From Gaiellasilicea sp963707575 (lineage in GTDB: Bacteria > Actinomycetota > Thermoleophilia > Gaiellales > Gaiellaceae), in NCBI GenBank assembly GCA_963707575.1, contig OY970171.1, positions 1,240,001-1,304,000 on the forward strand: a stretch of DNA of 64,000 nt. The letters are read 5' to 3'. Below the pieces are notes generated by a model. The model saw only the letters and a list, made by a program, of their open reading frames with translations, was not told the origin of the DNA and did no database searches. The translations under genes were made by a program, and so were the position numbers. Position 1 is the first letter of the stretch; each line of letters begins with the position of its first letter. Below, piece by piece: positions 19,703-27,671 of this stretch.

Positions 19703-20715
19703 TGGTGCTTCCCGCGCTGGCGCAGCGCCAGGCCGCCGATCATGACCACGAGCACGATCAACGTGCCCTGGATCACCTGCGCCCAGTTCTGGTCGACGCC
19801 CTTCAGGATCATGATCGACTTGACGAGCGTGAGCACGAACGCCGCCGCGATCGGGCCGATCAGGCCGCCCACGCCGCCGACGAGCGCGACACCGCCGAGC
19901 ACGACCGCGGCGACGCTGTTCAGCGTGTAGTACTGGCCCGAGAGGGGATCGCCGATCCCGGACGCCGCCGTCAGCGCGAGGCCGCCCATCGCCGCGAACG
20001 CGCCACCGAGCGCGTAGGCGCCGACGCGCGTCCAGGCGACCGAGATCCCGGCCAGGAAGGACGCGTTGCGGCTCGAGCCGATCGCGTAGAGCGCCAGGCC
20101 GGGCTTGCGCCAGCGGATCGGCAGCCAGACGACGGCCACGACGACGGCGAGGATCACGATCCCGGTCGGCAGCCACGGCGTCAGCGTGTAGCCGATCGCG
20201 AGCTTCGTGAACTCGAGCGGCGTGCCGCCGCCGGGGATCTGCATCACCGCGAGCGCGGCGCCGCCCCAGACGAACAGCATCGCGAGCGTGACGATGATGT
20301 CGGCCACCTTCGTCACCGTGATCAGGAGCCCGGTGAGCGCACCCGCGAGCGCCGCGCCGGCGATCAGCACCAGCGCGATCACGATCGCCTCCCGGAACGA
20401 GACCGCCAGTCCGGTCGTGGCGTCGAACATGTACTTCGCCGAGAGGACGTTGACGAGGCCCATCATCGAGCCGATCGAGAGGTCGATCCCACCGGAGATG
20501 ATCACGACCGCCTGCGCCATCGCTGCGAACGCGAACGGCAGCGCGTCGATCGCGAGCGACTGCACGTCGAAGGTCCCCCACTGGGCCGGGATCGTCTTCC
20601 AGTAGAGGATGAGCCCCACGAGCAGGATGTAGATGCCGAGGGTCCAGGCGTGCCGGCGCGCGAGCCGCCGCCAGTGGATGCGCCGGCGAGCGGGGGCGGC
20701 GGCCACCGTGCTCAC
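19699..20715 (-). CDS. ABC sugar permease, RbsC-like (second importer)
   Basis: Membrane permease of 338 residues. After a basic tail come about ten hydrophobic helices. Family motifs are IISGGIDLSIGSMMG, YAIGSSRNASFLAGI and LGGVALVGGVGGLIG. It is coupled on both sides: its GTG overlaps the ATPase stop, and its stop overlaps the next permease start. The two permeases differ clearly from each other, which argues for a heterodimer. The transported sugar is unknown; the neighbouring catabolic genes suggest a hexose, inositol or a glycoside. Confidence 0.88.
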   Translation of the reverse strand: MSTVAAAPARRRIHWRRLARRHAWTLGIYILLVGLILYWKTIPAQWGTFDVQSLAIDALPFAFAAMAQAVVIISGGIDLSIGSMMGLVNVLSAKYMFDATTGLAVSFREAIVIALVLIAGAALAGALTGLLITVTKVADIIVTLAMLFVWGGAALAVMQIPGGGTPLEFTKLAIGYTLTPWLPTGIVILAVVVAVVWLPIRWRKPGLALYAIGSSRNASFLAGISVAWTRVGAYALGGAFAAMGGLALTAASGIGDPLSGQYYTLNSVAAVVLGGVALVGGVGGLIGPIAAAFVLTLVKSIMILKGVDQNWAQVIQGTLIVLVVMIGGLALRQRGKHQ

Positions 20716-22205
20716 GCGGCCTCCTCGTCCTGCAGGCCGTGCATCGCGCGGAGGAGCGTTGCCTCGTCGGCGCCGACCGCATCGAGCTCCGCGGTGACGC
20801 GGCCGCCGTAGAGGCAGACGACGCGGTCGCACACGAGCGGGATCTCGGCGAGCTCGCTCGTGAAGAGGAGGATGGCGGCGCCGTCGGCGGCCAGCGTGCG
20901 GAGCAGCTCGTAGATCTGGCGCTTCGTGCCGACGTCGATGCCGCGGGTCGGGTCGAAGCAGAGCAACGTCTGGAAGCCGAAGCCGTTCGCGAGCCAACGC
21001 GCGATCGTCACCTTCTGCTGGTTCCCGCCCGAGAGCCGCCGCACCTGACGCTGCGCGCGGGTATCGATCGAGAGCGCGTCGATCGCGCCTTGGACGCGGC
21101 GGCGCTCCGCGCGGATCCCGACCGGGCCCCAGCGCAGCGGGGTGTTGAACCGTGGCGCCGCGATGTTCTCTGCGACGGAACGTTGCGGCAGCAACGCCTG
21201 CAGCCGGTCGGCCGGCACGAGTACGAGGCCGGAGCGAATCGCATCGTAGGGATGGCGTGCGCGCAGCGGCCGGCCGCGCACGACGACGTCGCCGTTCGTC
21301 TGCCTCCGCTGGCCCGAGAGGACCCCGAAGAGCTCGTCCTGTCCCTGCCCCTCGAGCGCCGCGATGCCGAGAATCTCGCCCGGCCTCAGCACGAACGAGA
21401 CGTCCGTGAGCGTGTCCGCCACCTGCAGGCCGCTGACCTCGAGCGCCGACGGCGCGTCCGCCGCGACCTCGATCCGCTCGCGCGGGGCCGTGGCATCCGC
21501 CCTGCCGGCCGCCTGAGCGACCTCGGGGCCGAGCATGAACTCGACGATCTTCTCCTCCCCGCCTTCCTGCGGGACGAGCGTGCCGACATCCTCACCGTCG
21601 CGCAGCACCGTGGCGCGGTCGCAGTGGGCGATCACCTCACGCAGGCGGTGCGTGATGAAGAGCGCCGAGCGGCCGCGCTCCTTCTGCCGGCGCATGACGT
21701 CGAAGACGCGTTCGGCGAGGTCGGACGGAAGGGCGGCGGTGATCTCGTCGAGGATCAGCAGCTGTGGGTCGCGCGCGAGCGCGCGGGCCAGATCGATCAT
21801 CCGCAGGAGCGGCAGCGGCACATCGAGCGCGTGCTCCCCGAGGTCGACCTCGAGGTCGAGCTCGCGCAGGTGCCGGCGCACCGCGTCGACCGGCGTGCCG
21901 GTCAGGCGAAGGTTCTGCTCGATCGTCAGGTCGGGCACGAGCGCGGGATCCTGGAAGACGGGCGCGAGCCCGATGCGCGCCGCCTGGGCCGGCGACGAGA
22001 CCCGCGTGGCCTCGCCGTTCACCTGGATCGTGCCGGTGTCCTGCCGGATCACCCCGGTCAGCACCTTCACGAGCGTGCTCTTGCCGGCGCCGTTCGCGCC
22101 GAGGAGCGCGTGCACCTCCCCGGGCTCGACGACGAGCGTCGCCGACCTCAACGCCACCACCGGGCCGTAGCGCTTCGATACCTCGCGTGCGGTGAGGAGG
22201 CTCAT
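20712..22205 (-). CDS. Twin-cassette ABC sugar ATPase, RbsA-like, with degenerate sites
   Basis: Cytoplasmic ATPase of 497 residues with two fused cassettes. Cassette 1 has an intact Walker A (GANGAGKST, about 36-44) and Walker B (LLILDEITAAL), but its signature is reduced to LPLLRMIDLARAL, without the SGGQ core. Cassette 2 has a degenerate Walker A (ALEGQGQDEL) and an intact signature LSGGNQQKV. The intact Walker A and intact signature would pair in the head-to-tail dimer, leaving one competent ATP site, which is an accentuated form of the asymmetry known in RbsA. It follows a long intergenic hairpin, and no free Shine-Dalgarno lies just before the ATG. Its stop overlaps the first permease gene. 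Confidence 0.9.
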   Translation of the reverse strand: MSLLTAREVSKRYGPVVALRSATLVVEPGEVHALLGANGAGKSTLVKVLTGVIRQDTGTIQVNGEATRVSSPAQAARIGLAPVFQDPALVPDLTIEQNLRLTGTPVDAVRRHLRELDLEVDLGEHALDVPLPLLRMIDLARALARDPQLLILDEITAALPSDLAERVFDVMRRQKERGRSALFITHRLREVIAHCDRATVLRDGEDVGTLVPQEGGEEKIVEFMLGPEVAQAAGRADATAPRERIEVAADAPSALEVSGLQVADTLTDVSFVLRPGEILGIAALEGQGQDELFGVLSGQRRQTNGDVVVRGRPLRARHPYDAIRSGLVLVPADRLQALLPQRSVAENIAAPRFNTPLRWGPVGIRAERRRVQGAIDALSIDTRAQRQVRRLSGGNQQKVTIARWLANGFGFQTLLCFDPTRGIDVGTKRQIYELLRTLAADGAAILLFTSELAEIPLVCDRVVCLYGGRVTAELDAVGADEATLLRAMHGLQDEEAA

Positions 22206-22212
22206 AGGTACG

Positions 22213-22248
22213 AGGAGGGGAGGCGCCGCAGCGGACGCCTCCCCTCCT
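22213..22248 (-). repeat. Perfect 13-bp hairpin between binding-protein and ATPase genes
   Basis: AGGAGGGGAGGCG at 22213-22225 pairs without mismatch with CGCCTCCCCTCCT at 22236-22248, with a further CCG/CGG pairing in the loop. On the transcribed strand the first arm contains the purine-rich Shine-Dalgarno-like sequence and the second arm its complement, directly upstream of the ATPase ATG at 22205. It could stabilise the binding-protein message, attenuate the rest of the operon, or control ATPase translation. Confidence 0.7.
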
Positions 22249-22260
22249 TCGACCCTTCGG

Positions 22261-23340
22261 CTACGGCCCCTTGCAGCCGGTGAGCTGCGCAGCCGTGTAC
22301 GTCGTCCACGGCTTCACGAACAGCTGCGAGCTGTACGTGGGCGGCCGCTTCGGCGAGTAGTACGAGCGGATCGTCTTCGCCGAGGTCTTCATGTCCCAGA
22401 CCTGCGGCGTCAGCTTGACCCACTTCTGCACGGAGCCACCTCCGAGCACGCGGATCGCGACCGCGGCACCGACGCCGCCGATCGTGGCCGGGTTCGTCAC
22501 CGCCGAGCCCTGGAACTTGGGGTTCAGGGCGATCATCTGGCGGAGGAACTCGTTGTTGTCTGCGCCCACGACGGGCACGTACGGCTTGCCGGCCGTCTTG
22601 AACGCGTTCACGACCGTGTAGTCGATCCCGGACGTCCAGACGCCGTCGACCTTCACGCCCGAGTTGAGGATGTCGAGCATCTGCTTGCCGCCGGGCGCGA
22701 ACGACCACCCGGTGAACGTCTGCTTGACGACCTTGATGTTCGGGTACTTCTTCAGCGCCGCCTGGAAGCCCTTGTGCCGGTCGGTGTCGGCCGGGACGCC
22801 GGCGATGCCGCGCATCTCGACCACGTTGCCTCTGCCACCGAGCTTCTTGAACAGCCACTCGGCACCGAGCCTGCCGTAGGCGACCTGGTCGTTCGTGACG
22901 TTGTACGCCTGCGGCGCCGTGATCCGCTGGTCGACCGAGACGATCTTCACGCCGCGCGCTGCGGCCTGAGCGACGACCGCGTTGAGCGCGTTGGCGCTCG
23001 ACGGGTTGATGATGATCGCGTTCGCACCGGCCGAGATCAGGTTGCGGATGTCCGCGATCTGCTCCGCCGGACCGCCGTTGCGGTTCGCCACGATCACCTT
23101 CGAGACCTTGCCGCTCGCGAGGGCCTGTGCCTTGACCGCGCAGATCATCTCCTCACGCCAGCCGTTGCCGACGAGCGTGTTGCTCACGCCGAGCACCCAC
23201 TTTGCCGGCGCTTCGGGGCCAGCGTGCGCAGCGGGCCTTGCGCTCGCCGTTCCGGCGATCCCCATGACCGCGATCGCTCCCACGGCGACGAGTGCAACGA
23301 GCGGAGCGCCGAAGCGCCCGCGAATCCTGCCAAGCGTCAT
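22261..23340 (-). CDS. Ribose-type ABC substrate-binding protein
   Basis: Secreted sugar receptor of 359 residues. The start at 23340 is set by GGGAGGAA about six bases upstream; a longer reading to 23397 has no support. A type I signal peptide runs to about 35 (cleavage near ASA-RP); no lipobox cysteine is present. The mature part is a periplasmic-binding-protein type 1 fold, seen in VSNTLVGNGWREEM, INPSSANALNAVV and VDQRITAPQ, with a late DNNEFLRQ segment. It is the first gene of the importer operon and is divergent from a ROK repressor. The ligand is unknown; RbsB/LsrB-like folds bind pentoses, hexoses or inositol. Confidence 0.88.
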   Translation of the reverse strand: MTLGRIRGRFGAPLVALVAVGAIAVMGIAGTASARPAAHAGPEAPAKWVLGVSNTLVGNGWREEMICAVKAQALASGKVSKVIVANRNGGPAEQIADIRNLISAGANAIIINPSSANALNAVVAQAAARGVKIVSVDQRITAPQAYNVTNDQVAYGRLGAEWLFKKLGGRGNVVEMRGIAGVPADTDRHKGFQAALKKYPNIKVVKQTFTGWSFAPGGKQMLDILNSGVKVDGVWTSGIDYTVVNAFKTAGKPYVPVVGADNNEFLRQMIALNPKFQGSAVTNPATIGGVGAAVAIRVLGGGSVQKWVKLTPQVWDMKTSAKTIRSYYSPKRPPTYSSQLFVKPWTTYTAAQLTGCKGP

Positions 23341-23427
23341 GCGATTCCTCCCTCTCCTGGAGACTCCGGGATCGAGTCTAAGACCGTCGAGACGCATCGA
23401 ACAAGCGGCGCTCGTGTCATCGCGGCG

Positions 23428-23456
23428 ACCCTACAGCCTCTTTTGTCGGAATTCAA
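23428..23456 (-). promoter_or_regulatory. Promoter of the second sugar importer operon
   Basis: On the minus strand TTGAAT (23456-23451), a 17-base spacer and TAGGGT (23433-23428) form a good -35/-10 pair. The leader is then about 80 bases. The -35 overlaps the CAAGA-N4-TCTTG palindrome, so a protein bound there would block it. Confidence 0.6.
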
Positions 23457-23467
23457 GAGAAGTCTTG
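23454..23467. promoter_or_regulatory. Palindromic operator CAAGA-N4-TCTTG, probable ROK repressor site
   Basis: A perfect inverted repeat CAAGA-GAAG-TCTTG sits in an AT-richer patch between the divergent importer and ROK genes. It overlaps the -35 elements of both promoters (minus 23451-23456, plus 23465-23470). A looser outer repeat, GGAATTC (23448-23454) against GATTTCC (23470-23476), extends the symmetry. Position and symmetry make it the likely target of the ROK regulator. Confidence 0.6.
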
Positions 23468-23493
23468 TCGATTTCCGCAGATGCCCGTAGACT
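23465..23493 (+). promoter_or_regulatory. Promoter of the ROK regulator gene
   Basis: TTGTCG (23465-23470), a 17-base spacer and TAGACT (23488-23493) precede the GTG at 23503 by nine bases, so the leader would be only two or three bases or absent. Its -35 overlaps the palindrome at 23454-23467, which suggests autoregulation. Confidence 0.55.
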
Positions 23494-23502
23494 CGGCCGG
23501 AC

Positions 23503-24780
23503 GTGGCGACTCACGCCCGCACCAGGCCTTCAGCAGGGCAGGAGAAAGACGGCGCCGGTGCGCCGCCGAACGGGTTGGTCGACGTCCTGAATCACGTCCG
23601 CACGCACCGCGAGTGCTCGCGCGCAGAGCTCGCCGTGGCAACCGGGCTCGGCCGCTCCGTCCTGACCCAGCGGGTCGACGTGCTCGTCGACCGCGGCCTG
23701 CTCGCGGAGGACCGCGTGGGGGTCTCCACGGGCGGCCGCGCCCCTCGCCTGCTTCGTTTCCGCGCCGACGCGGGCTACCTGCTCGTGGCCGACCTGGGTG
23801 CGACGAGCACCGACGTCGCGCTCGCCGATCTCTCCGGCGGGATCGTCGTCCACCGCCAGGAGCCGTCCGACATCGGCGCCGGGCCGGAGCAGGTGCTCTC
23901 GCACGTCGACGCGCTCTTCGACGAGTGCGTCGCCGAGGCCGGCGCCGCGGGCTCGCTGTGGGGGATCGGGATCGGCGTCCCCGGCCCGGTCGAGTTCGAC
24001 TCGGGGCAGCCCGTCTCACCGCCGATCATGCCCGGCTGGGACGGCTACCCCGTGCGTGAGCACTTCGCGCCGCGCGACGTGCCCGTCTGGGTCGACAACG
24101 ACGTCAACGTGATGGCCCTCGGCGAGCTCACCGCCGGCTGCGGTCGCGGGGTCGACGACTTCGTCTTCGTCAAGATCGGCAGCGGGATCGGCGCCGGCAT
24201 CGTCGTCGACGGTCGCATCCACCGCGGCGCGAAGGGCTCCGCAGGCGACGTCGGGCACATCCACGTCCGGGCCGACCGGGAGGTCACCTGCCGCTGCGGG
24301 ATGAGCGGCTGCCTGGAGGCGTTCGCCGGCGGTGCCGCACTCGCCCGCGACGCGGAGGCGGCGGCAAGGGAGGGCCGCAGCGAGATCCTGCGCGCGCTCC
24401 TGGACGAGAAGGGTTTCCTGGACGCGGAGGACGTCGGCCTCGCGTCGAAGCATGGCGACCCGGTCAGCGTCGAGCTGATCACCGAGGCCGGGCGCCTGAT
24501 CGGCCAGATGCTCACGGGCATCGTCAACTTCTTCAACCCGTCGCTGATCGTGATCGGTGGCGGCGTCGCCGGAGCGGGCGATCTGCTGCTCGCGACGATC
24601 CGGCAGACGATCTACCGCCGCTCGCTCCCGCTTGCGACCCGCGACCTGATCGTGCGCCGGTCGGCGCTCGACGGGCGTGCCGGCGTGATCGGCGCGGCGA
24701 CGATGGTCGCGAACGAGCTGTTCGCGCAGGAGTACCTACCGCGCTGGCTCGGCGCCGGGACGCCCGCCGGCACCGCGTAG
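23503..24780 (+). CDS. ROK-family transcriptional repressor (NagC/XylR type)
   Basis: Sugar-responsive DNA-binding protein of 425 residues. A winged helix-turn-helix occupies about 25-85 (SRAELAVATGLGRSVLTQRV), followed by the sugar-kinase-fold ROK domain with DLGATSTDVAL, GSGIGAGI and the zinc motif CRCGMSGCLEAF. The HTH separates it from ROK kinases. It is divergent from the second sugar importer, and a palindrome overlaps both promoters, so it most likely represses the importer and itself until the sugar or a phosphorylated derivative binds. The GTG start has a -10 element nine bases away and no ribosome site. Its 3' end overlaps the convergent SIS gene by 45 bases. Confidence 0.9.
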   Translation: MATHARTRPSAGQEKDGAGAPPNGLVDVLNHVRTHRECSRAELAVATGLGRSVLTQRVDVLVDRGLLAEDRVGVSTGGRAPRLLRFRADAGYLLVADLGATSTDVALADLSGGIVVHRQEPSDIGAGPEQVLSHVDALFDECVAEAGAAGSLWGIGIGVPGPVEFDSGQPVSPPIMPGWDGYPVREHFAPRDVPVWVDNDVNVMALGELTAGCGRGVDDFVFVKIGSGIGAGIVVDGRIHRGAKGSAGDVGHIHVRADREVTCRCGMSGCLEAFAGGAALARDAEAAAREGRSEILRALLDEKGFLDAEDVGLASKHGDPVSVELITEAGRLIGQMLTGIVNFFNPSLIVIGGGVAGAGDLLLATIRQTIYRRSLPLATRDLIVRRSALDGRAGVIGAATMVANELFAQEYLPRWLGAGTPAGTA

Positions 24781-25542
24781 CACCCGCGCGGCGCGGCGGG
24801 CGTGCTCGGCGTAGGCCTCGTCGAAGAGCCGCGCCGACTCCTTCCGCCCCACGACCGCGGCACTCGCCAGCACCGGGGGCAAGGCCCCCCGCTCGACCAG
24901 CAGCTCCGCCGTTCGCACCTTGACCGCGTTCGCGAGCGCGACGGCCGCGATCGTCGAGCCGGGACCGACGGCCGTCCCGAGCCCGTCGAGCTCGACGAGC
25001 GCGTCGCCAGCCGGTGTGCAGAGGTCGAGCACGACGTCGGCGTGGTCGAGCAGCCGCGTGCCGCTGGAGTGGGTGCTCGGCGAGGCGTCAGCCTGCGCGA
25101 CGGAGGTCACGGCGACCACGGGCAGCCCACGCGTGCGCGCCCCGATCGCGATCTCGATCGGCACCGCCGAGAGGCCGCTCGCGCTGAAGACCATCATCGC
25201 GTCGGGCGGCGCCAGCTGGAAGTTGGCCAGGATCGTCTCGGCGAGCCCCTCGACGCGCTCGATGAACATCGCCTGGCGCTGGCCGTTCGCGCCGACCACC
25301 TGGGTGTGGAAGGTCATCGACAGCTCGACGATGGGGTGGAAGCCGGGGTACGAGCCGTAGCGCGGGAACATCTCCTCGACCGGGATCCGCGAGTGCCCGG
25401 TGCCGAAGAGATGGACGAGGCCGTCGGCGGCGATCGCGTCGGCACACAGCCTCGACGCCTGCTCGATCGCCGGGGCCTGCCCCTCGAGCCGGTCGAGCAG
25501 CTCTTTGGCGGCGGTCAGGTACCGCGTAGGCTCGGGGCTCAC
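24736..25542 (-). CDS. SIS-domain phosphosugar-binding protein (UPF0309-like)
   Basis: Cytoplasmic protein of 268 residues with one SIS (sugar isomerase) domain. The N-terminal part YLTAAKELLDRLE and the segment DGLVHLFGTGHSRIPVEEMF match the UPF0309 group; FSASGLSAVPIEIA supplies the phosphate-binding serines. Members bind or isomerise phosphorylated sugars but lack a proven reaction. It is divergent by 30 bases from a Gfo/Idh gene and convergent with the ROK repressor, so it belongs to this sugar cluster. The GTG at 25542 is chosen because the family alignment begins just after it; a TTG at 25557 is possible and neither has a ribosome site. Confidence 0.8.
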   Translation of the reverse strand: MSPEPTRYLTAAKELLDRLEGQAPAIEQASRLCADAIAADGLVHLFGTGHSRIPVEEMFPRYGSYPGFHPIVELSMTFHTQVVGANGQRQAMFIERVEGLAETILANFQLAPPDAMMVFSASGLSAVPIEIAIGARTRGLPVVAVTSVAQADASPSTHSSGTRLLDHADVVLDLCTPAGDALVELDGLGTAVGPGSTIAAVALANAVKVRTAELLVERGALPPVLASAAVVGRKESARLFDEAYAEHARRAARVLRGAGGRPGAEPAR

Positions 25543-25572
25543 GTCGTCGTCGGGCAAGGAGGAGGTTCCACG

Positions 25573-26766
25573 TTGGTCGGCCACAGGGTGAGCATGCTCG
25601 GGACCGGTCTCATCGGCCTCTTCTACACCAGAACGCTGCACGGGCAGCGCAACCGCGACCGCGTCCAGGTCGCCTACTCACGCTCCCCGGAGCGGGCACA
25701 GGCCTTCTGCGCCGACAACGACGTTCCCGAGTGGACGATCGACCTCGAGGAGGCGATCGCGCATCCCGAGACGGACACCGTCGTGATCGGGCTCCCGAAC
25801 GGGTTGCACGAGCAGTGCGTGGAGCTCTGCGCGCAGCACGGGAAGGCCGTCCTCTGCACGAAGCCGCTCGCACGCACTGCCGAGGAGGCGAAGCGGATCC
25901 TCGACCTCGCGGAGGGCGCGGGCATCTTCGCCGGCTACCTCGAGGACCTCGTCTACACGCCGAAGACGCTGAAGGCCGTCGCGGCGGTGCAGGCGGGCCA
26001 GATCGGGACCGTGCTCTGGGCGCGGTCGCGCGAGACCCACCCCGGCCCGCACAGCGCGTGGTTCTGGGACGCGGCGCAGGCGGGCGGCGGGCCGATCGTC
26101 GATCTCGGCTGCCACTGCATCGAGATCATCCGGTCCTACATGGGCAAGGACAACCGGCCCGTCGAGGTGATGTGCTGGACGGACACCCTCGTCCACCCGA
26201 TCGAGGCCGAGGACAACGCGATCGCGCTGATCCGCTTCGAGAGCGGCGCCGTCGGCCAGTTCGAGGTCAGCTGGACGTTCCGCGGCGGCATGGACCTCCG
26301 CGACGAGGTGGCAGGCACGGAGGGGACGATCTGGACGAACCACTTCCTGCGCACGGGGTTCGAGGTTTTCACCTCCGGCGCGGGCGGCGACTACGTGGCC
26401 GAGAAGGCCGAGAGCGCGACGGGCTGGCTCTTCCCCGTCGGCGACGAGGTCGCCGAGCTGGGCTACGTCGACATGTTCACGGACATGTTCGACGCGATGG
26501 ACGAGGGCCGGGCGCCCACGGAGACCTTCTACGACGGCTACGTCGTCAACGCGATCATCGACGCCTGCTACCGCTCGGCCGGACACAGGCAGTGGGAGCC
26601 CGTGCTGCTCGACGACTGGCGCGGCGCCGGCGTGCCACGGATCGAGCAGGCCCGCCGCGAGCACGACGGCAAGACGGTGATCAAGGAGGAGAAGATGCCC
26701 GACGGCCGCTTGAAGCTGATCCTGAAGGACGAGGCCACGGGCGAGTTCGTGGACGTCGTCTCCTAG
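25573..26766 (+). CDS. Gfo/Idh/MocA-family oxidoreductase
   Basis: Dehydrogenase of 397 residues. The Rossmann start is VSMLGTGLIGLFY. The usual EKPL motif reads CTKPLA, with threonine in place of the glutamate but the lysine kept. GGPIVDLGCHCIEIIRSY gives the active-site histidine region, and the chain has a longer C-terminus (about 60 residues) than its paralogues. The TTG start at 25573 is supported by an AAGGAGGAGG ribosome site seven bases upstream; a GTG 15 bases later is the alternative. The gene overlaps the convergent TIM-barrel gene by four bases. It likely oxidises a sugar or glycoside hydroxyl with NAD(P). Confidence 0.86.
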   Translation: MVGHRVSMLGTGLIGLFYTRTLHGQRNRDRVQVAYSRSPERAQAFCADNDVPEWTIDLEEAIAHPETDTVVIGLPNGLHEQCVELCAQHGKAVLCTKPLARTAEEAKRILDLAEGAGIFAGYLEDLVYTPKTLKAVAAVQAGQIGTVLWARSRETHPGPHSAWFWDAAQAGGGPIVDLGCHCIEIIRSYMGKDNRPVEVMCWTDTLVHPIEAEDNAIALIRFESGAVGQFEVSWTFRGGMDLRDEVAGTEGTIWTNHFLRTGFEVFTSGAGGDYVAEKAESATGWLFPVGDEVAELGYVDMFTDMFDAMDEGRAPTETFYDGYVVNAIIDACYRSAGHRQWEPVLLDDWRGAGVPRIEQARREHDGKTVIKEEKMPDGRLKLILKDEATGEFVDVVS

Positions 26767-27671
26767 ACGATCAGCGGGCGGAGCGTGTTCCGCGCGACCA
26801 GGAAGCCGCGCTTCACGAGCTCCTCGTCGCCCTCGAAGCGGCGATCCTCGTGCTCGATCGAGATCCACCGGTCGTAGCCGACGCCGTACAACGCGGCGAC
26901 GAACCGCGGCCAGTCGACCTCGCCGAGGCCGGGCAGCCGGGGCACCTGCCAGCCCATCCCGGCGGAGAACGTGCCGTGCCGGTAGAGGCCGTCGCGGTCG
27001 ATCTCGAGATCCTTTGCGTGCACGTGGAAGAGGCGGTCGGCGAAGTCCCGGACCGCCCGCTCGGGGTCGATCATCAGCCAGACGAGATGGGACGGATCGA
27101 GGTTGAGCCCGAAGTTCTCGTCCGGGATCGCCTCGAACATCCGCTCCCAGATCGCCGGCGACCAGGCGAGGTTGTTGCCGCCCGGCCACTCGTCCTCGCT
27201 GAAGATCATCGGGCAGTTCTCGATCGCGATCTTGACCCCGCGGTCGCCGGCATGGCGGACGAGGTCGGGCCAGATACGGGCGAAGCGCTCCAGGTTCTCG
27301 CCCAGCGGCCGGTCCTTGTCGTTGCCGACGAACGTGCCGACGACCTCGACGCCGAGCTGGGCGGCGGCATCGACGACCTTCAGGAGGTGGGCGTTCACCT
27401 CTTCGCGGTGCGCGTCGTCCCGATGGAGGTTGTTCGGGTAGTAGGCGAGCGAGGAGATCTCGAGCCCGTGGCGGTCGAGCAGGTCGCGCACCTCGCCCGC
27501 GTCGAACGAGTCGACGTCGATGTGCGTCACGCCCGCATACCGGCGCCGCTCTCCCCCGCCGCCCGGCCAGCAGGCGACCTCGAGCGACTCGAAGCCCTCG
27601 GCCGCTGCCCACTCCGCGACCTGGCCGAGCGTCAAGTCGGGCAGCGCCGCGGTGAGGAAGCCGAGCTTCAC
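26763..27671 (-). CDS. Sugar phosphate isomerase/epimerase-type TIM barrel
   Basis: Cytoplasmic TIM-barrel of 302 residues of the AP-endonuclease-2/xylose-isomerase-like superfamily. Metal-binding segments are in order: IAIENCP (glutamate), LDPSHLVW (Asp/His), HVHAKDLEID (His/Asp) and ISIEHEDRRF (glutamate). The family includes inosose dehydratase, hydroxypyruvate isomerase, 3-keto-sugar lyases and epimerases, so the reaction is open. The GTG start at 27671 overlaps the stop of the adjacent Gfo/Idh gene (GTGA). Pairing of such a barrel with Gfo/Idh dehydrogenases is typical of oxidation-elimination routes for glycosides and cyclitols. Confidence 0.85.
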   Translation of the reverse strand: MKLGFLTAALPDLTLGQVAEWAAAEGFESLEVACWPGGGGERRRYAGVTHIDVDSFDAGEVRDLLDRHGLEISSLAYYPNNLHRDDAHREEVNAHLLKVVDAAAQLGVEVVGTFVGNDKDRPLGENLERFARIWPDLVRHAGDRGVKIAIENCPMIFSEDEWPGGNNLAWSPAIWERMFEAIPDENFGLNLDPSHLVWLMIDPERAVRDFADRLFHVHAKDLEIDRDGLYRHGTFSAGMGWQVPRLPGLGEVDWPRFVAALYGVGYDRWISIEHEDRRFEGDEELVKRGFLVARNTLRPLIV

